From: Flavobacteriaceae bacterium
Lineage (GTDB): Bacteria > Bacteroidota > Bacteroidia > Flavobacteriales > Flavobacteriaceae
Assembly: GCA_030726725.1 (NCBI GenBank)
Contig: JANRDC010000006.1
Span: 72,405 to 119,447 of the forward strand
DNA length: 47,043 bases
Direction of reading: 5' to 3'
The notes under the pieces are model-generated. The model was given only the letters and a program-made list of their open reading frames with translations. It made no database searches and was not told where the DNA came from. The translations under genes were made by a program, and so were the position numbers. Within the stretch, counting starts at the first letter, position 1. Every line of letters starts with the position of its first letter. This document shows positions 10,401-17,629 of this stretch, one piece after another.

Positions 10401-10720
10401 TCCTCAAATTCCCAATTTCCTTTGTTGAGATACAGTTTGTTTTCGGTCATATTACCTGTAAAATACAGGTCGATCAACCCATCGTTGTTGATGTCTCCTA
10501 GGGCAACCCCAGCCCCGTTATAAAAATTGCGGTAGGTATACGGGTTAAACTCTTCTGTATAGCTCAATTGATTTTCAAACTCAATACCCAAATCTTTAGG
10601 ATCCATCTGGGTAAAGCGCGTGTCCTTTTCGGCGCAACCCACCAATAAAATCACCCAGGCAATAGTCGTGAACCAGGGCCCATACAAATATGTTAAACTT
10701 CTAGATTTAGTGGAATACAT
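7451..10720 (-). CDS. FG-GAP/VCBS repeat lipoprotein with ASPIC/UnbV domain (paralog 3)
   Basis: A 1,089-residue secreted lipoprotein and the first of the three VCBS genes to be transcribed. A long N-region precedes the hydrophobic segment WFTTIAWVILLVGC, with the lipobox Cys at about residue 29. FG-GAP motifs (DINNDGLID, DINGDGLLD, DYDADGDLD) come first, then an ASPIC/UnbV-like segment near residues 520-595 (SRGFMSASPNRLHFGLGAA, then VIWPNRT), then a second FG-GAP set (DVNGDGYDD, DTDRDGDLD, DLNADSWPD). It lies 143 bases after susD and behind a terminator, so its expression may be lower than, or independent of, SusC/SusD. It overlaps the next gene by 4 bases (ATGA). The function is unknown; surface ligand binding or complex assembly are possibilities. 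Confidence 0.94.
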   Translation of the reverse strand: MYSTKSRSLTYLYGPWFTTIAWVILLVGCAEKDTRFTQMDPKDLGIEFENQLSYTEEFNPYTYRNFYNGAGVALGDINNDGLIDLYFTGNMTENKLYLNKGNWEFEDITDRAGVACSGVWSAGATWADINGDGLLDLYVTKSGMPGGQNRNNELFINQGDLTFKESSAAYGLDVVGLSVQAAFFDYDADGDLDCYLLNNSIRSVGAYDLIEGQREKSHPDGNRLLENRDGFFVNVSEETGIYTSAIGFGLGITLSDFNGDHRPDLFISNDFFEKDYLYLNTGQGGFKEVSDQYFSALSMGSMGADAADLDNDLLPDLMVTEMLPETLERQKTKQTYESWDKFSLAGSKGYHKQYPRNALQRNLGQQGFAEISRMTGLSATEWSWAALLFDMDNDGLRDVYVSNGIYKDLLDRDYLAYMANEEKVRQMIQEDDEVITKLIDLMPSKAVPNAVYRNKGDWEFEDMRETWGMQTPSFSNGSAYGDLDNDGDLDLVVNNVNMPPFIYKNNTDQQANALQLSFKALGKNTFGVGTKAIVYYGGNKSMGEQFPSRGFMSASPNRLHFGLGAAKKVDSIEVIWPNRTKSVLKDITANQLLHIDQHQVPTQAIPETETLQVLQEEIFPEIAHEEGPYIDFNFEQLLPEMVSHQGPALAVGDVNGDGYDDVYLGGGKKQSGQLVLSKPDGTYTVRTEPFAAAQNAEEVVALFVDTDRDGDLDLYVGTGGKAFSKFDSALKDLFYLNDGRGNFKAFAFAIEEVPLLNTGVVISFDADADNDPDLWIAGRYDTETYGLPSSGYLLINDGLGRFSLSSSEAFKDMGMVRSAVVTDLNADSWPDIIASGDWMNVEIYLNRAGEFERATDQFGMGNTRGMWGALHLADLNGDGIKDLIAGNVGTNSFYQVGMGMWVADFDQNGRPEQIFTYQIDEQDYPIHDKDELSQQLPYLKKNRLLYADYSTATLEKLLGQEAMESSTNYRLNSVSTSAWSFDGDQLTPIKLPGELQYAHINAIALADHNKDGIDDLIFGGNQYLIKPRFGASDASSGWAIPGGKQGYLFNQTPLPLGIKGNIRAISPLDTKAGKRIIFGINNKKLSILP

Positions 10721-10755
10721 CAGCTCTTTTCGATTTCCTTTTCCGGTGTGAATGT

Positions 10756-10812
10756 AACAAAATTCAAGCAGCTGCTCAAAGATTCTTAGCCTGGTGTTTC
10801 TTGAATTTTGTT
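10756..10812. repeat. Perfect 13-bp inverted repeat upstream of the VCBS operon
   Basis: The arm AACAAAATTCAAG at 10756-10768 is matched exactly by CTTGAATTTTGTT at 10800-10812, with 31 bases between them. The spacer also holds a 10-bp palindrome, AGCAGCTGCT, at 10767-10776. The outer arm directly touches the T-tract of the susD terminator. It lies 36 bases upstream of the first VCBS start codon. It may be an operator pair or form an RNA stem in the leader. Confidence 0.75.
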
Positions 10813-10840
10813 AAAAAAAAAGCCACCCCGAAGGGTGGCT
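10813..10840 (-). terminator. Intrinsic terminator after susD
   Basis: Read on the minus strand, an 8-bp stem (AGCCACCC pairing with GGGTGGCT) with a TTCG tetraloop is followed directly by at least eight T residues (complement of 10813-10820). It begins 24 bases after the susD stop codon and lies before the VCBS genes. Confidence 0.9.
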
Positions 10841-10863
10841 TTTGCATTAATTTGGTTGGTCTA

Positions 10864-12423
10864 CTAGTTGTAGCCAGGGTTCTGAGTCAAAGTACCACCA
10901 CTCACCTGAATTTGTTCAGCAGGGATTGGCATTACAGTTCTGTAGGCATCAGAGTTGGTTTTTTCCCACCATGAAGCACCCCACTTATTGAAACGGATCA
11001 AGTCAGTTCTTCTTGAAGCTTCTTGGAACATCTCACGTCCTCTTTCAGCCAAGAATTGGTCTGCAGTGATTGAAGTCATCGCAGCAACTCCAGCACGAGC
11101 ACGGATGGTGTTTACATCTGGAAGAGCAAGAGCCCAGTTTCCAGCTGCACGAGCAGTAGCCTCAGCACGGATCAAGTACATATCTCCCAGACGAATAATA
11201 GGGAAATCGTTATCCATGTCTGGACGTCCAAACTGTTGGAAGCTAAATTTACCCAAACGAGCACCACCGATACGGTTAGCATTTGGTTCCAACTCGTTGA
11301 TGTTTGGCACGTAGTTGATCGCTGGGTCAGCGTTGTCAGAGGCTAAATCCACCAATGCATTTCCACCGTAATCCAATTGTGCACCTACGATAAAGTTGGC
11401 AGTTTTACGCGCATCACCGTTCTCATAAGAGTTATAGAACTCTTCAAGAGCAGAATAACCGTTCCATGGTTGGTCTTGGAAATTCCAAGAGTACTGAGAA
11501 GCGTAGTGCAAAGTCATTTGGTTGAAGTTCATACCACCAGCAGTTGCTTCGTCGTATTCAACAGACCAGATGATCTCAGGGTTGTTTTCGTTGTTTGGTG
11601 CAAATACTGCAGCATAACCTGAAAGTTCTACTGGGTCAGTAGATACAGATGGTCTTCTTCCCAAGTTAGTTACTTTAACACTGCTGTCAGACAAACGGTA
11701 AGGACCGTTTTCAATGACAAAGTCAGCGTGGAAGGCAGCATCAGCCCAACGAGCAGTACCGGTGTACACTTCAGCATTTAAATACAATTTAGCCAACAAG
11801 CCGTGAGCGGCATATTTGTTGATTCTGTATTTCACATCGTTTCCACCAAGGTTAGCTACAGAGGCAAGAATTTCGCTTTCAATCCAGTTGAATGCATCTG
11901 TTCTTGTTCTTTGTGCTGTTGACTCACCTGTAGCTACAATTTTGATACGTCCAAACATATCCATCAATCTCCAGTGCAGGTAAGCACGTACAACGCGCGC
12001 TTGAGCCAACTGGCCAGCATCTAAATTACCATTGGTAATTACGTTGTTTACCTGAGCGATTTGCTCGTATTGCTGAATCCAAGTTCCGTTGATCGGTCCA
12101 TTGTTTGAGCTAAAAGTGTGTCTGTGCATTTCTAACCAGATACCACCGTCATACCAGTCACCACCTTTTTGGGTAACCGCCATTTCATCAGATGAAACTG
12201 ATTGTACAGAGAAGTATCCACCGTGGTTGGCAGTTCCCGCGTTTCTTACCGCGTTAAATGCTCCGGTTAATGCATCTCCAGCATCTCCAGATGAGCTAGA
12301 AGCAATCCCTTCGATCGCAAAATCCGACTGAAGGTCTCCCACTAGTTCTTCCTCAAGGTCTGTACAGGAATAAGTAAGTCCTACTAGTCCTAAACCAAAG
12401 AATATTTTGTAGATATTTTTCAT
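10864..12423 (-). CDS. SusD/RagB-family nutrient-binding outer membrane lipoprotein
   Basis: A 519-residue SusD-like lipoprotein. The signal MKNIYKIFFGLGLVGLTYSC ends in a lipobox Cys at residue 20. The family pattern is visible: TPR-like helical N-half (for example ARVVRAYLHWRLMDMFGRI near residues 143-161, KYAAHGLLAKLYLNAEVY near 203-220) and the characteristic C-terminus with PIIRLGDMYLIRAEA near 404-418 and the end region MPIPAEQIQ...LTQNPGYN. SusD proteins cap their SusC partner at the cell surface and bind oligosaccharides or peptides. It lies 13 bases downstream of susC and is co-transcribed. The substrate cannot be read from sequence; the divergent alpha-glucan operon makes maltodextrin one candidate. 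Confidence 0.96.
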   Translation of the reverse strand: MKNIYKIFFGLGLVGLTYSCTDLEEELVGDLQSDFAIEGIASSSSGDAGDALTGAFNAVRNAGTANHGGYFSVQSVSSDEMAVTQKGGDWYDGGIWLEMHRHTFSSNNGPINGTWIQQYEQIAQVNNVITNGNLDAGQLAQARVVRAYLHWRLMDMFGRIKIVATGESTAQRTRTDAFNWIESEILASVANLGGNDVKYRINKYAAHGLLAKLYLNAEVYTGTARWADAAFHADFVIENGPYRLSDSSVKVTNLGRRPSVSTDPVELSGYAAVFAPNNENNPEIIWSVEYDEATAGGMNFNQMTLHYASQYSWNFQDQPWNGYSALEEFYNSYENGDARKTANFIVGAQLDYGGNALVDLASDNADPAINYVPNINELEPNANRIGGARLGKFSFQQFGRPDMDNDFPIIRLGDMYLIRAEATARAAGNWALALPDVNTIRARAGVAAMTSITADQFLAERGREMFQEASRRTDLIRFNKWGASWWEKTNSDAYRTVMPIPAEQIQVSGGTLTQNPGYN

Positions 12424-12436
12424 GATTTATTTATGA

Positions 12437-15382
12437 TTAAAAGTTGATGTTTAGTCCAATGGTGAATTGGCGAGAAGAGTAGTAGCTGTTTCTGCGCTCA
12501 ATACCAGAAGCCAATGGATTTCCGTCATTGCTGTCGAAAAGAGCTGGCTCTGGGTCAGTACCAGTGTAGTTAGTCAAAACAAAGGCGTTTTGTACGTTCA
12601 ATGACAATTGCATTGAGTCGAAGATCTTGCTGTTAGACACATCCAAAGAACGAGCGATGGTTAAGTTGTCCAATTTGAAGAAATCTGCTTTTTCAACATA
12701 CAATGAGCTGAACTGAGCATTTTTGATGTCAGGGTTAGCCAATTCTGTGTTTACGTAGTTGTAAGATTTCTGAGATCCTACTCTTGGCTCGTAGAAAGCG
12801 CGGAAGGTGTTCACCAAGCTGTGTCCGAAAGCACCGCGGAAGAATGCGTTTACTTCCCATTTGCCAAAGCTCAATTGGTTTGACCATCCCAATTCGAAGT
12901 CAGGAGTACCTTTACCCAAAACAGCGAAGTCAGCGTCCTCTGCATTCCAAGAACCTTGGTTGGTCACTAGGTTTCCGTCTCCGTTAACGTCTACGAAGTT
13001 TTGTGATCCGTTGGTGATTGTTCCATCCCAAACTGGTCCCCAGATTTGGCCGATTTCTTCACCCTCTTTAACGCGGATTACATAAGTATCGTTTTGTCCA
13101 GGAGCACCTAGGTTACCAAAACGATCTGATTCAGCTACGTAAGATTCCAATACGGATTTGTTTTTAGATAAAACAATACCTGTGTTGTAGCTGAGTTTGT
13201 CTCCTTGAAGTACATCGTAGTTCAAAGCTAGTTCCACACCTTTTGAAGAAAGCTCTCCAGCGTTTTCCCATCTTCTGTTAAATCCGTATACAGTAGCATC
13301 TACTTGACGGTTGATGATGAAGTCTTTAGAAGTTTGTTCGTACAAATCCAAAGTAGCAGAGAAACGATCCATGTTGAAATCGATACCGAAGTTCATCTCC
13401 GCTTTTTCTTCCCATTTCAAATCTGGGTTAGCTGCACGAGCTAAAGCTGTAGATCCACCAGTAGCATCTCCACCTGCCCAAGCATAGGTTCTGATTTCTT
13501 GAGAAAGACCAGATCCACTTGGTAAGTTACCAGTTACCCCGTAAGAAGCACGAGCTTTCAATTGGTTAACTCCTTCGAGTTCAAGGTATTTGTTTAAGTC
13601 AGCTCCTAAAGATACCGCTGGGAAAAGACCCCACTGATTTCCATCACCTAGTTTGGTTGATCCTTCGCGACGAAGAGAAGCATTTAAGAAGATAGAATCG
13701 TCAAAAGTCATGTTTAAACGACCGAAGTAAGCGATGATTTTTTCGTCTGGGCTCTTGTCAGAGCTTGCACCGATCAAACCAGCGTTTTTCAAGTCTTGAG
13801 AGTACTCAATAGCATTGATGTAGTCCATATCATCATTAGGGAAATCTCCTAATGTGAAGCTATGAGACATGTAGTTTTGCTGTTGGAATGAGTAACCTGC
13901 AGTTACAGTCATGGCCAAACGATCAAATGATTTTGCGTAAGTACCGTATCCTTCGTACAATTTAAATCTGAACTCATCATTGAAGAAAGAAGCTGACCCC
14001 TTACGAGTAGGAGAATCTGCTCTACCATTCCAAAGTGAAGTTGTTCTGTAGTACAATCTGTTAGAATAACGAGACAATTGCTCAGCAGCTCTGAAGTATC
14101 CAGTGAAATTTTCAGAGAAATTGTAGGTAAAGTTGGTAGAGTGGTTAAATTCTACTTTGTTACCGTCGTTGATGTTTTGTCTGATGATAGATACAGGGTT
14201 GTAAGAATCAAACAAACCTAAGGTTTCGAAGTATCCTCCGTAAGTGGCTGAGTTGAATGCGTATGGGGCATCAGCACCGTAAACAGGAGCAGTTGGGTTG
14301 TACAAAGTAGCGTAACGCAAAGCTTCGTTGAAACCGTTCTGTTGATCTCTCTTAGTGTAAGAGGTAGTGAAGTCAATTTTCAACTTGTCGTTCAAAGTTC
14401 TGGTTGAGAAATTTAAACGAGTGTTGAATTGCTCAAAACCTGAATTTAACAAGATACCCTCAACATCTCTGTAGTTGGTAGAGATACGGTAGTTAGTGTC
14501 ACCAGCACCACCTTGAACAGCGATGTTGTGCACTTTAGTTTGTCCTTGACGGGTAACTTCATCAATCCAATCTGTTTTAGATCCTAGATCACGACCACCT
14601 GCAGCGATAAACTCGTCTGGAGACATTAAGTCGATTTGATTCAAGATGTCAGCTGTAGTGAATTGAGCATTGTAGTTGAATTTTGGCTTTCCTTGAACCC
14701 CAGCACCAGATTTGGTGGTAACCAAGATAACACCGCTAGATCCACGAGATCCGTAGATTGCAGCTGCAGAAGCATCCTTCAATACGTTGATAGAAGCGAT
14801 ATCAGAAGGATCGACGTTGGCTAGAGATGCACCAATAACTCCGTCGATTACTACAAGTGGAGAAGAGTTTGCACCGATGGTAGACAAACCTCTCAAACGG
14901 ATAGTAGCCCCTGAGTTAGGGTTACCACCTTTGTTGTAGATCTGAAGACCAGCAACTTTCCCTTGAAGCAACTGAGACGCGTCGTTTACGTTTCCTTTGT
15001 TAAAGTCTTTCTCGCTGACAGCAACCACCGCTGAGGTGATTTCTTTCTCTCTTTGAGAACCGTAACCGGTCAACACAACTTCGTCCAATTCGTTTCCTGG
15101 GATAAGTACCACGTTGATGGTGTCTGAACTTCCCACGGTAACTTCTTGTCCGGTATAACCAACAAAAGAGAAGAGAAGTACATCCCCAGCTTTTGCAGAG
15201 ATAGAATAATTTCCATCAAAGTCAGCCGAAGAACCAACTGAAGTACCTTTAATAACCACTGTAGCACCTGGCAGAGGGCCATTTGCATCAGAAACGTTAC
15301 CGGATACTGTCTGCGCCCCTACAAGTCCAAAGCACAAAAGTGCGCCGACAAGCAGAAAGCTTTTAAGTAGCGTAATTTTCAT
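12437..15382 (-). CDS. SusC/RagA-family TonB-dependent outer membrane transporter
   Basis: A 981-residue TonB-linked receptor. A signal peptide (about 23 residues, ending LVGAQ) is followed by a CarboxypepD_reg-like domain (roughly 25-100, with GPLPGATVVIKGTSVGSSAD), a TonB-box-like DEVVLTGYG near 101-109, the plug domain (LLQGKVAGLQIYNKGG, IRLRGLSTIG, VLKDASAAAIYGSRG) and a long beta-barrel ending in SSRQFTIGLNINF with the terminal Phe typical of barrel assembly. It imports oligomeric nutrients across the outer membrane together with the SusD lipoprotein just downstream. Transcription starts in the 565-base gap shared with the divergent LacI-type regulator, which suggests, but does not prove, control by that regulator. 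Confidence 0.97.
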   Translation of the reverse strand: MKITLLKSFLLVGALLCFGLVGAQTVSGNVSDANGPLPGATVVIKGTSVGSSADFDGNYSISAKAGDVLLFSFVGYTGQEVTVGSSDTINVVLIPGNELDEVVLTGYGSQREKEITSAVVAVSEKDFNKGNVNDASQLLQGKVAGLQIYNKGGNPNSGATIRLRGLSTIGANSSPLVVIDGVIGASLANVDPSDIASINVLKDASAAAIYGSRGSSGVILVTTKSGAGVQGKPKFNYNAQFTTADILNQIDLMSPDEFIAAGGRDLGSKTDWIDEVTRQGQTKVHNIAVQGGAGDTNYRISTNYRDVEGILLNSGFEQFNTRLNFSTRTLNDKLKIDFTTSYTKRDQQNGFNEALRYATLYNPTAPVYGADAPYAFNSATYGGYFETLGLFDSYNPVSIIRQNINDGNKVEFNHSTNFTYNFSENFTGYFRAAEQLSRYSNRLYYRTTSLWNGRADSPTRKGSASFFNDEFRFKLYEGYGTYAKSFDRLAMTVTAGYSFQQQNYMSHSFTLGDFPNDDMDYINAIEYSQDLKNAGLIGASSDKSPDEKIIAYFGRLNMTFDDSIFLNASLRREGSTKLGDGNQWGLFPAVSLGADLNKYLELEGVNQLKARASYGVTGNLPSGSGLSQEIRTYAWAGGDATGGSTALARAANPDLKWEEKAEMNFGIDFNMDRFSATLDLYEQTSKDFIINRQVDATVYGFNRRWENAGELSSKGVELALNYDVLQGDKLSYNTGIVLSKNKSVLESYVAESDRFGNLGAPGQNDTYVIRVKEGEEIGQIWGPVWDGTITNGSQNFVDVNGDGNLVTNQGSWNAEDADFAVLGKGTPDFELGWSNQLSFGKWEVNAFFRGAFGHSLVNTFRAFYEPRVGSQKSYNYVNTELANPDIKNAQFSSLYVEKADFFKLDNLTIARSLDVSNSKIFDSMQLSLNVQNAFVLTNYTGTDPEPALFDSNDGNPLASGIERRNSYYSSRQFTIGLNINF

Positions 15383-15488
15383 AAATGTTAATTTAGTTTA
15401 GTTAATTTTTAGTTTTTAGGTTTTTTTAACACCTGTAAAAAGCAACATGAGCCCTGGATCAAGTCTTCCGTGTTGTTGGGGGTAATGG

Positions 15489-15570
15489 TGCAATTTTATC
15501 AACAACGATGCGGCTTCAGTGATTTTTAGACACAATGCATTTTTATCAAATGCTATGCAATTATAATCAA
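15489..15570. repeat. Three copies of a TGCAWTTTTATCAA-like motif
   Basis: TGCAATTTTATCAA occurs at 15489-15502, TGCATTTTTATCAA at 15536-15549 and TGCAATTATAATCAA at 15556-15570. The last two start exactly 20 bases apart, about two helical turns, and an additional ATGCAT follows after another 20 bases at 15575-15580. They lie 107-188 bases upstream of susC and could be binding sites for a regulator. Confidence 0.55.
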
Positions 15571-15898
15571 AAAAATGCATGCTTTCAATTTTTATCGCCA
15601 AAATGAAGGTGGAAATTTCACTCTTTTGTGAGAAAATAATACAGCAAGTTACCTTCAGTACCTTGAAAACACTGAGGTTGAGCGCAGATTAAAATGTCAA
15701 CTCTTGATAATCAACACGGGTATTTTACACATTTTGACAAACTTGTGTTAAATTTTTCTAAAAATCATGTGTTATCCCCAATAAAATCGGGTGTTTGAGG
15801 CTTGAACTGTCCACCTGATTCTATTCGAAATCGTTGTAGTTGCGCTTAGGTTATCAACAATTCTGTCTCACTGGGGTTTTGAGGGTCAGAAGTCCTGA

Positions 15899-15914
15899 TT
15901 TTAAGCGCTTAAAA
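15899..15914. promoter_or_regulatory. Probable LacI-family operator
   Basis: TTTTAAGCGCTTAAAA is a perfect 16-bp palindrome with a central CpG and an AAnCGnTT core, the usual form of a LacI-family operator. It lies 33 bases upstream of the preferred lacI start. A weak -7-like TATATTCG at 15918-15925 lies just downstream, so a bound repressor would sit on the promoter and could autoregulate the operon. Confidence 0.65.
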
Positions 15915-15947
15915 CTTTATATTCGCATCGATCAAAACAAAATATTT

Positions 15948-16967
15948 TTGGCAAAAAAATATACACTTAAAGATCTGGCTCAAGAGCTAAATATCTCCAT
16001 ATCTACAGTTTCAAAGGCGCTGAACAACAGTGCGGAAATCAGTGAGGAAACGCAGCGGAAGGTATTGGCCCTGGCGCAGCTGTATCACTACAGGCCCAAC
16101 AGCACTGCTTTGAGACTCAGAGAGCGCCGCAGCAATCATATAGGTGTTGTTTTGCCGGATTTAGTCCACCATTTTTTCACCACTGTATTTAAGGGAATCG
16201 AAGAGTATGCCAATGCGCGTGGGTTTAACGTCAGTGTTTGTTTTTCAGACGACAGCAGCCAAAAGGAGCAAGATGCGATTAACTTATTGATGGACAGTGG
16301 TGTAGATGGAATTATTCTCTCCCTGGCAGGCGAAACCCAACAGTTGAAGCGTTGGGAATATTTGCAGGAAATAACCGCACAGGGAACGCCAGTAGTGATG
16401 TTTGACAGGGCAACCGACCAGGTGCTCGGAGACCAAGTGATGATCGACGATGTTCAGAGTGCTTATAAGGCCACGCAAAAACTGATTGAGTGGGGTCGTT
16501 CAAGCATTGCATTGCTCACCACTGAATCCTATTTGAGCGTCAACCAAGACAGACAGAGCGGATATCAAAAGGCGTTAAACGACAGCAGCTTATCCTATGA
16601 TCCGGCAAGGGTATTGGCGCTTCCTAAATCAGAGGTCGATCCCGAAGCGCTGCGCCAGTTTTTTACAGATTGTCCCGTAGACGCGGTGCTTTGTGTCAAT
16701 GAACTCATCGCGGTACAGGCCATGCACGTGGTCAGCTCTTTAGGCAAACGAATTCCTGAGGACGTGGCATTTATCGGATACAACAACGGTATGCTGTCCA
16801 AGTATTCTTATCCCAGTTTAACGGTCGTAGACCAGCAAGGCTATCTTATGGGAGAAAAATCAGCCGAGGTGTTGATCGACAAAATTTTGAGCAAGACACC
16901 TTTGGACACCAACAAGTACGTCATACCAACGACTTTGGTAGAACGAGATTCTACCCCTAACACATAA
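15948..16967 (+). CDS. LacI-family transcriptional regulator
   Basis: A 339-residue LacI-family repressor when started at the TTG of 15948, which gives MAKKYTLKDLAQELNISIS, the usual LacI N-terminus. The frame is open upstream to 15840, but that extension would contain the palindromic operator and adds 36 atypical residues. The helix-turn-helix occupies residues 5-25 (TLKDLAQELNISISTVSKALN). The periplasmic-binding-like sugar sensor follows (NHIGVVLPDLVHHFFTTVFKGIEEYA, then DGIILSLAG, VMFDRATD, VAFIGYNN). It is the first gene of the operon with pgmB (7-base gap), GH65 and GH13, so it probably senses maltose or a related glucoside. It may also control the divergent susCD. Confidence 0.92.
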   Translation: MAKKYTLKDLAQELNISISTVSKALNNSAEISEETQRKVLALAQLYHYRPNSTALRLRERRSNHIGVVLPDLVHHFFTTVFKGIEEYANARGFNVSVCFSDDSSQKEQDAINLLMDSGVDGIILSLAGETQQLKRWEYLQEITAQGTPVVMFDRATDQVLGDQVMIDDVQSAYKATQKLIEWGRSSIALLTTESYLSVNQDRQSGYQKALNDSSLSYDPARVLALPKSEVDPEALRQFFTDCPVDAVLCVNELIAVQAMHVVSSLGKRIPEDVAFIGYNNGMLSKYSYPSLTVVDQQGYLMGEKSAEVLIDKILSKTPLDTNKYVIPTTLVERDSTPNT

Positions 16968-16974
16968 ATAAAGC

Positions 16975-17628
16975 ATGAAAAAAGGAATGATTTTCGACCT
17001 GGACGGGGTCATTGTGGATACAGCCAAGTACCACTATTTAGCTTGGAAAAAAATGGCCGCTCAGTTTGGGTATGATTTTACAGAAGAGGAAAACGAGGCA
17101 TTTAAAGGGGTGAGCAGGGCCCGTTGTATGGAGTTATTGCTTGAAATGGCCCAGGTTCAGGCTACTGAAGCGCAGATTGATGCATGGTTGTCTCAAAAAA
17201 ATCAGGATTATTTGGCCTACATTGAACAGATGGATCAGGATGAGATATTACCTGGAGTTCTGGCGACTTTATCCTTCTTTAAATCGAGGCAAATCCCCAT
17301 GGCTTTGGGATCGGCGAGCAAAAATGCGCGACCTATTTTGGAAAAGGTAGGTCTTTTGTCTTATTTTGATGCCGTAGTAGACGGGAATGACGTATCTGCG
17401 GCTAAACCGGACCCAGAAGTATTTTTGGTCGCAGCCCGTCAGTTGGGGGTAGCTGCTGACCACTGTGTGGTTTTCGAGGATTCAACCGCGGGTATTGAGG
17501 CTGCCCAACGCGCCTCTATGGGTACCGTGGGCATTGGACACCCCGAAAGTCTGGGGCGAGCAGACGTCGTGTTTGCCCAGTTTACAGAGATGGATGAAAC
17601 ATTTTTAAACGGATTATTGACAGCATAG
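16975..17628 (+). CDS. pgmB: Beta-phosphoglucomutase
   Basis: A 217-residue HAD-superfamily mutase that converts beta-glucose-1-phosphate to glucose-6-phosphate in the cytoplasm. The N-terminal FDLDGVIVDTA places the phosphorylated Asp at residue 8 and the general acid/base Asp at residue 10. The cap-domain sequence YHYLAWKKMAAQFGYDF and the substrate-specificity segment GVSRARCMELLL are typical of beta-PGM. Later HAD motifs are seen as LGSASKNA and VFEDSTAGIEAAQRA. One base separates its stop from the GH65 gene. The pairing with an inverting maltose phosphorylase, whose product is beta-glucose-1-phosphate, makes the assignment secure. Confidence 0.95.
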   Translation: MKKGMIFDLDGVIVDTAKYHYLAWKKMAAQFGYDFTEEENEAFKGVSRARCMELLLEMAQVQATEAQIDAWLSQKNQDYLAYIEQMDQDEILPGVLATLSFFKSRQIPMALGSASKNARPILEKVGLLSYFDAVVDGNDVSAAKPDPEVFLVAARQLGVAADHCVVFEDSTAGIEAAQRASMGTVGIGHPESLGRADVVFAQFTEMDETFLNGLLTA

Positions 17629-17629
17629 T

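Larger units (their letters stand above)
15383..15947. other. Divergent regulatory region between susC and lacI
   Basis: No convincing gene is present in this 565-base AT-rich gap. It should hold the promoters for susC (minus) and the LacI-operon (plus). It contains three near-identical AT-rich motifs at 15489-15570 and a 16-bp palindrome at 15899-15914, listed separately. The minus-strand sequence just before the susC ATG is a T/A-rich leader with no clear Shine-Dalgarno sequence. A 61-codon minus-strand frame at 15416-15601 has no recognisable features and is not annotated. Confidence 0.7.

Noticed and set aside
361-10720. Regularly repeated short DNA motifs across the VCBS genes that might look like a CRISPR or satellite array
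   Set aside because: The repeats are degenerate codons for DxDGDGxxD-type protein motifs, with irregular spacing and no unique-spacer pattern.
15416-15601. 61-codon minus-strand ORF upstream of susC
   Set aside because: It lies in AT-rich regulatory DNA, overlaps the repeated motifs, and its product shows no domain, signal or conserved pattern.
15840-15947. Upstream TTG extension of the LacI-family gene
   Set aside because: The 36 extra residues are atypical and would include the palindromic operator. The TTG at 15948 gives the standard LacI N-terminus.
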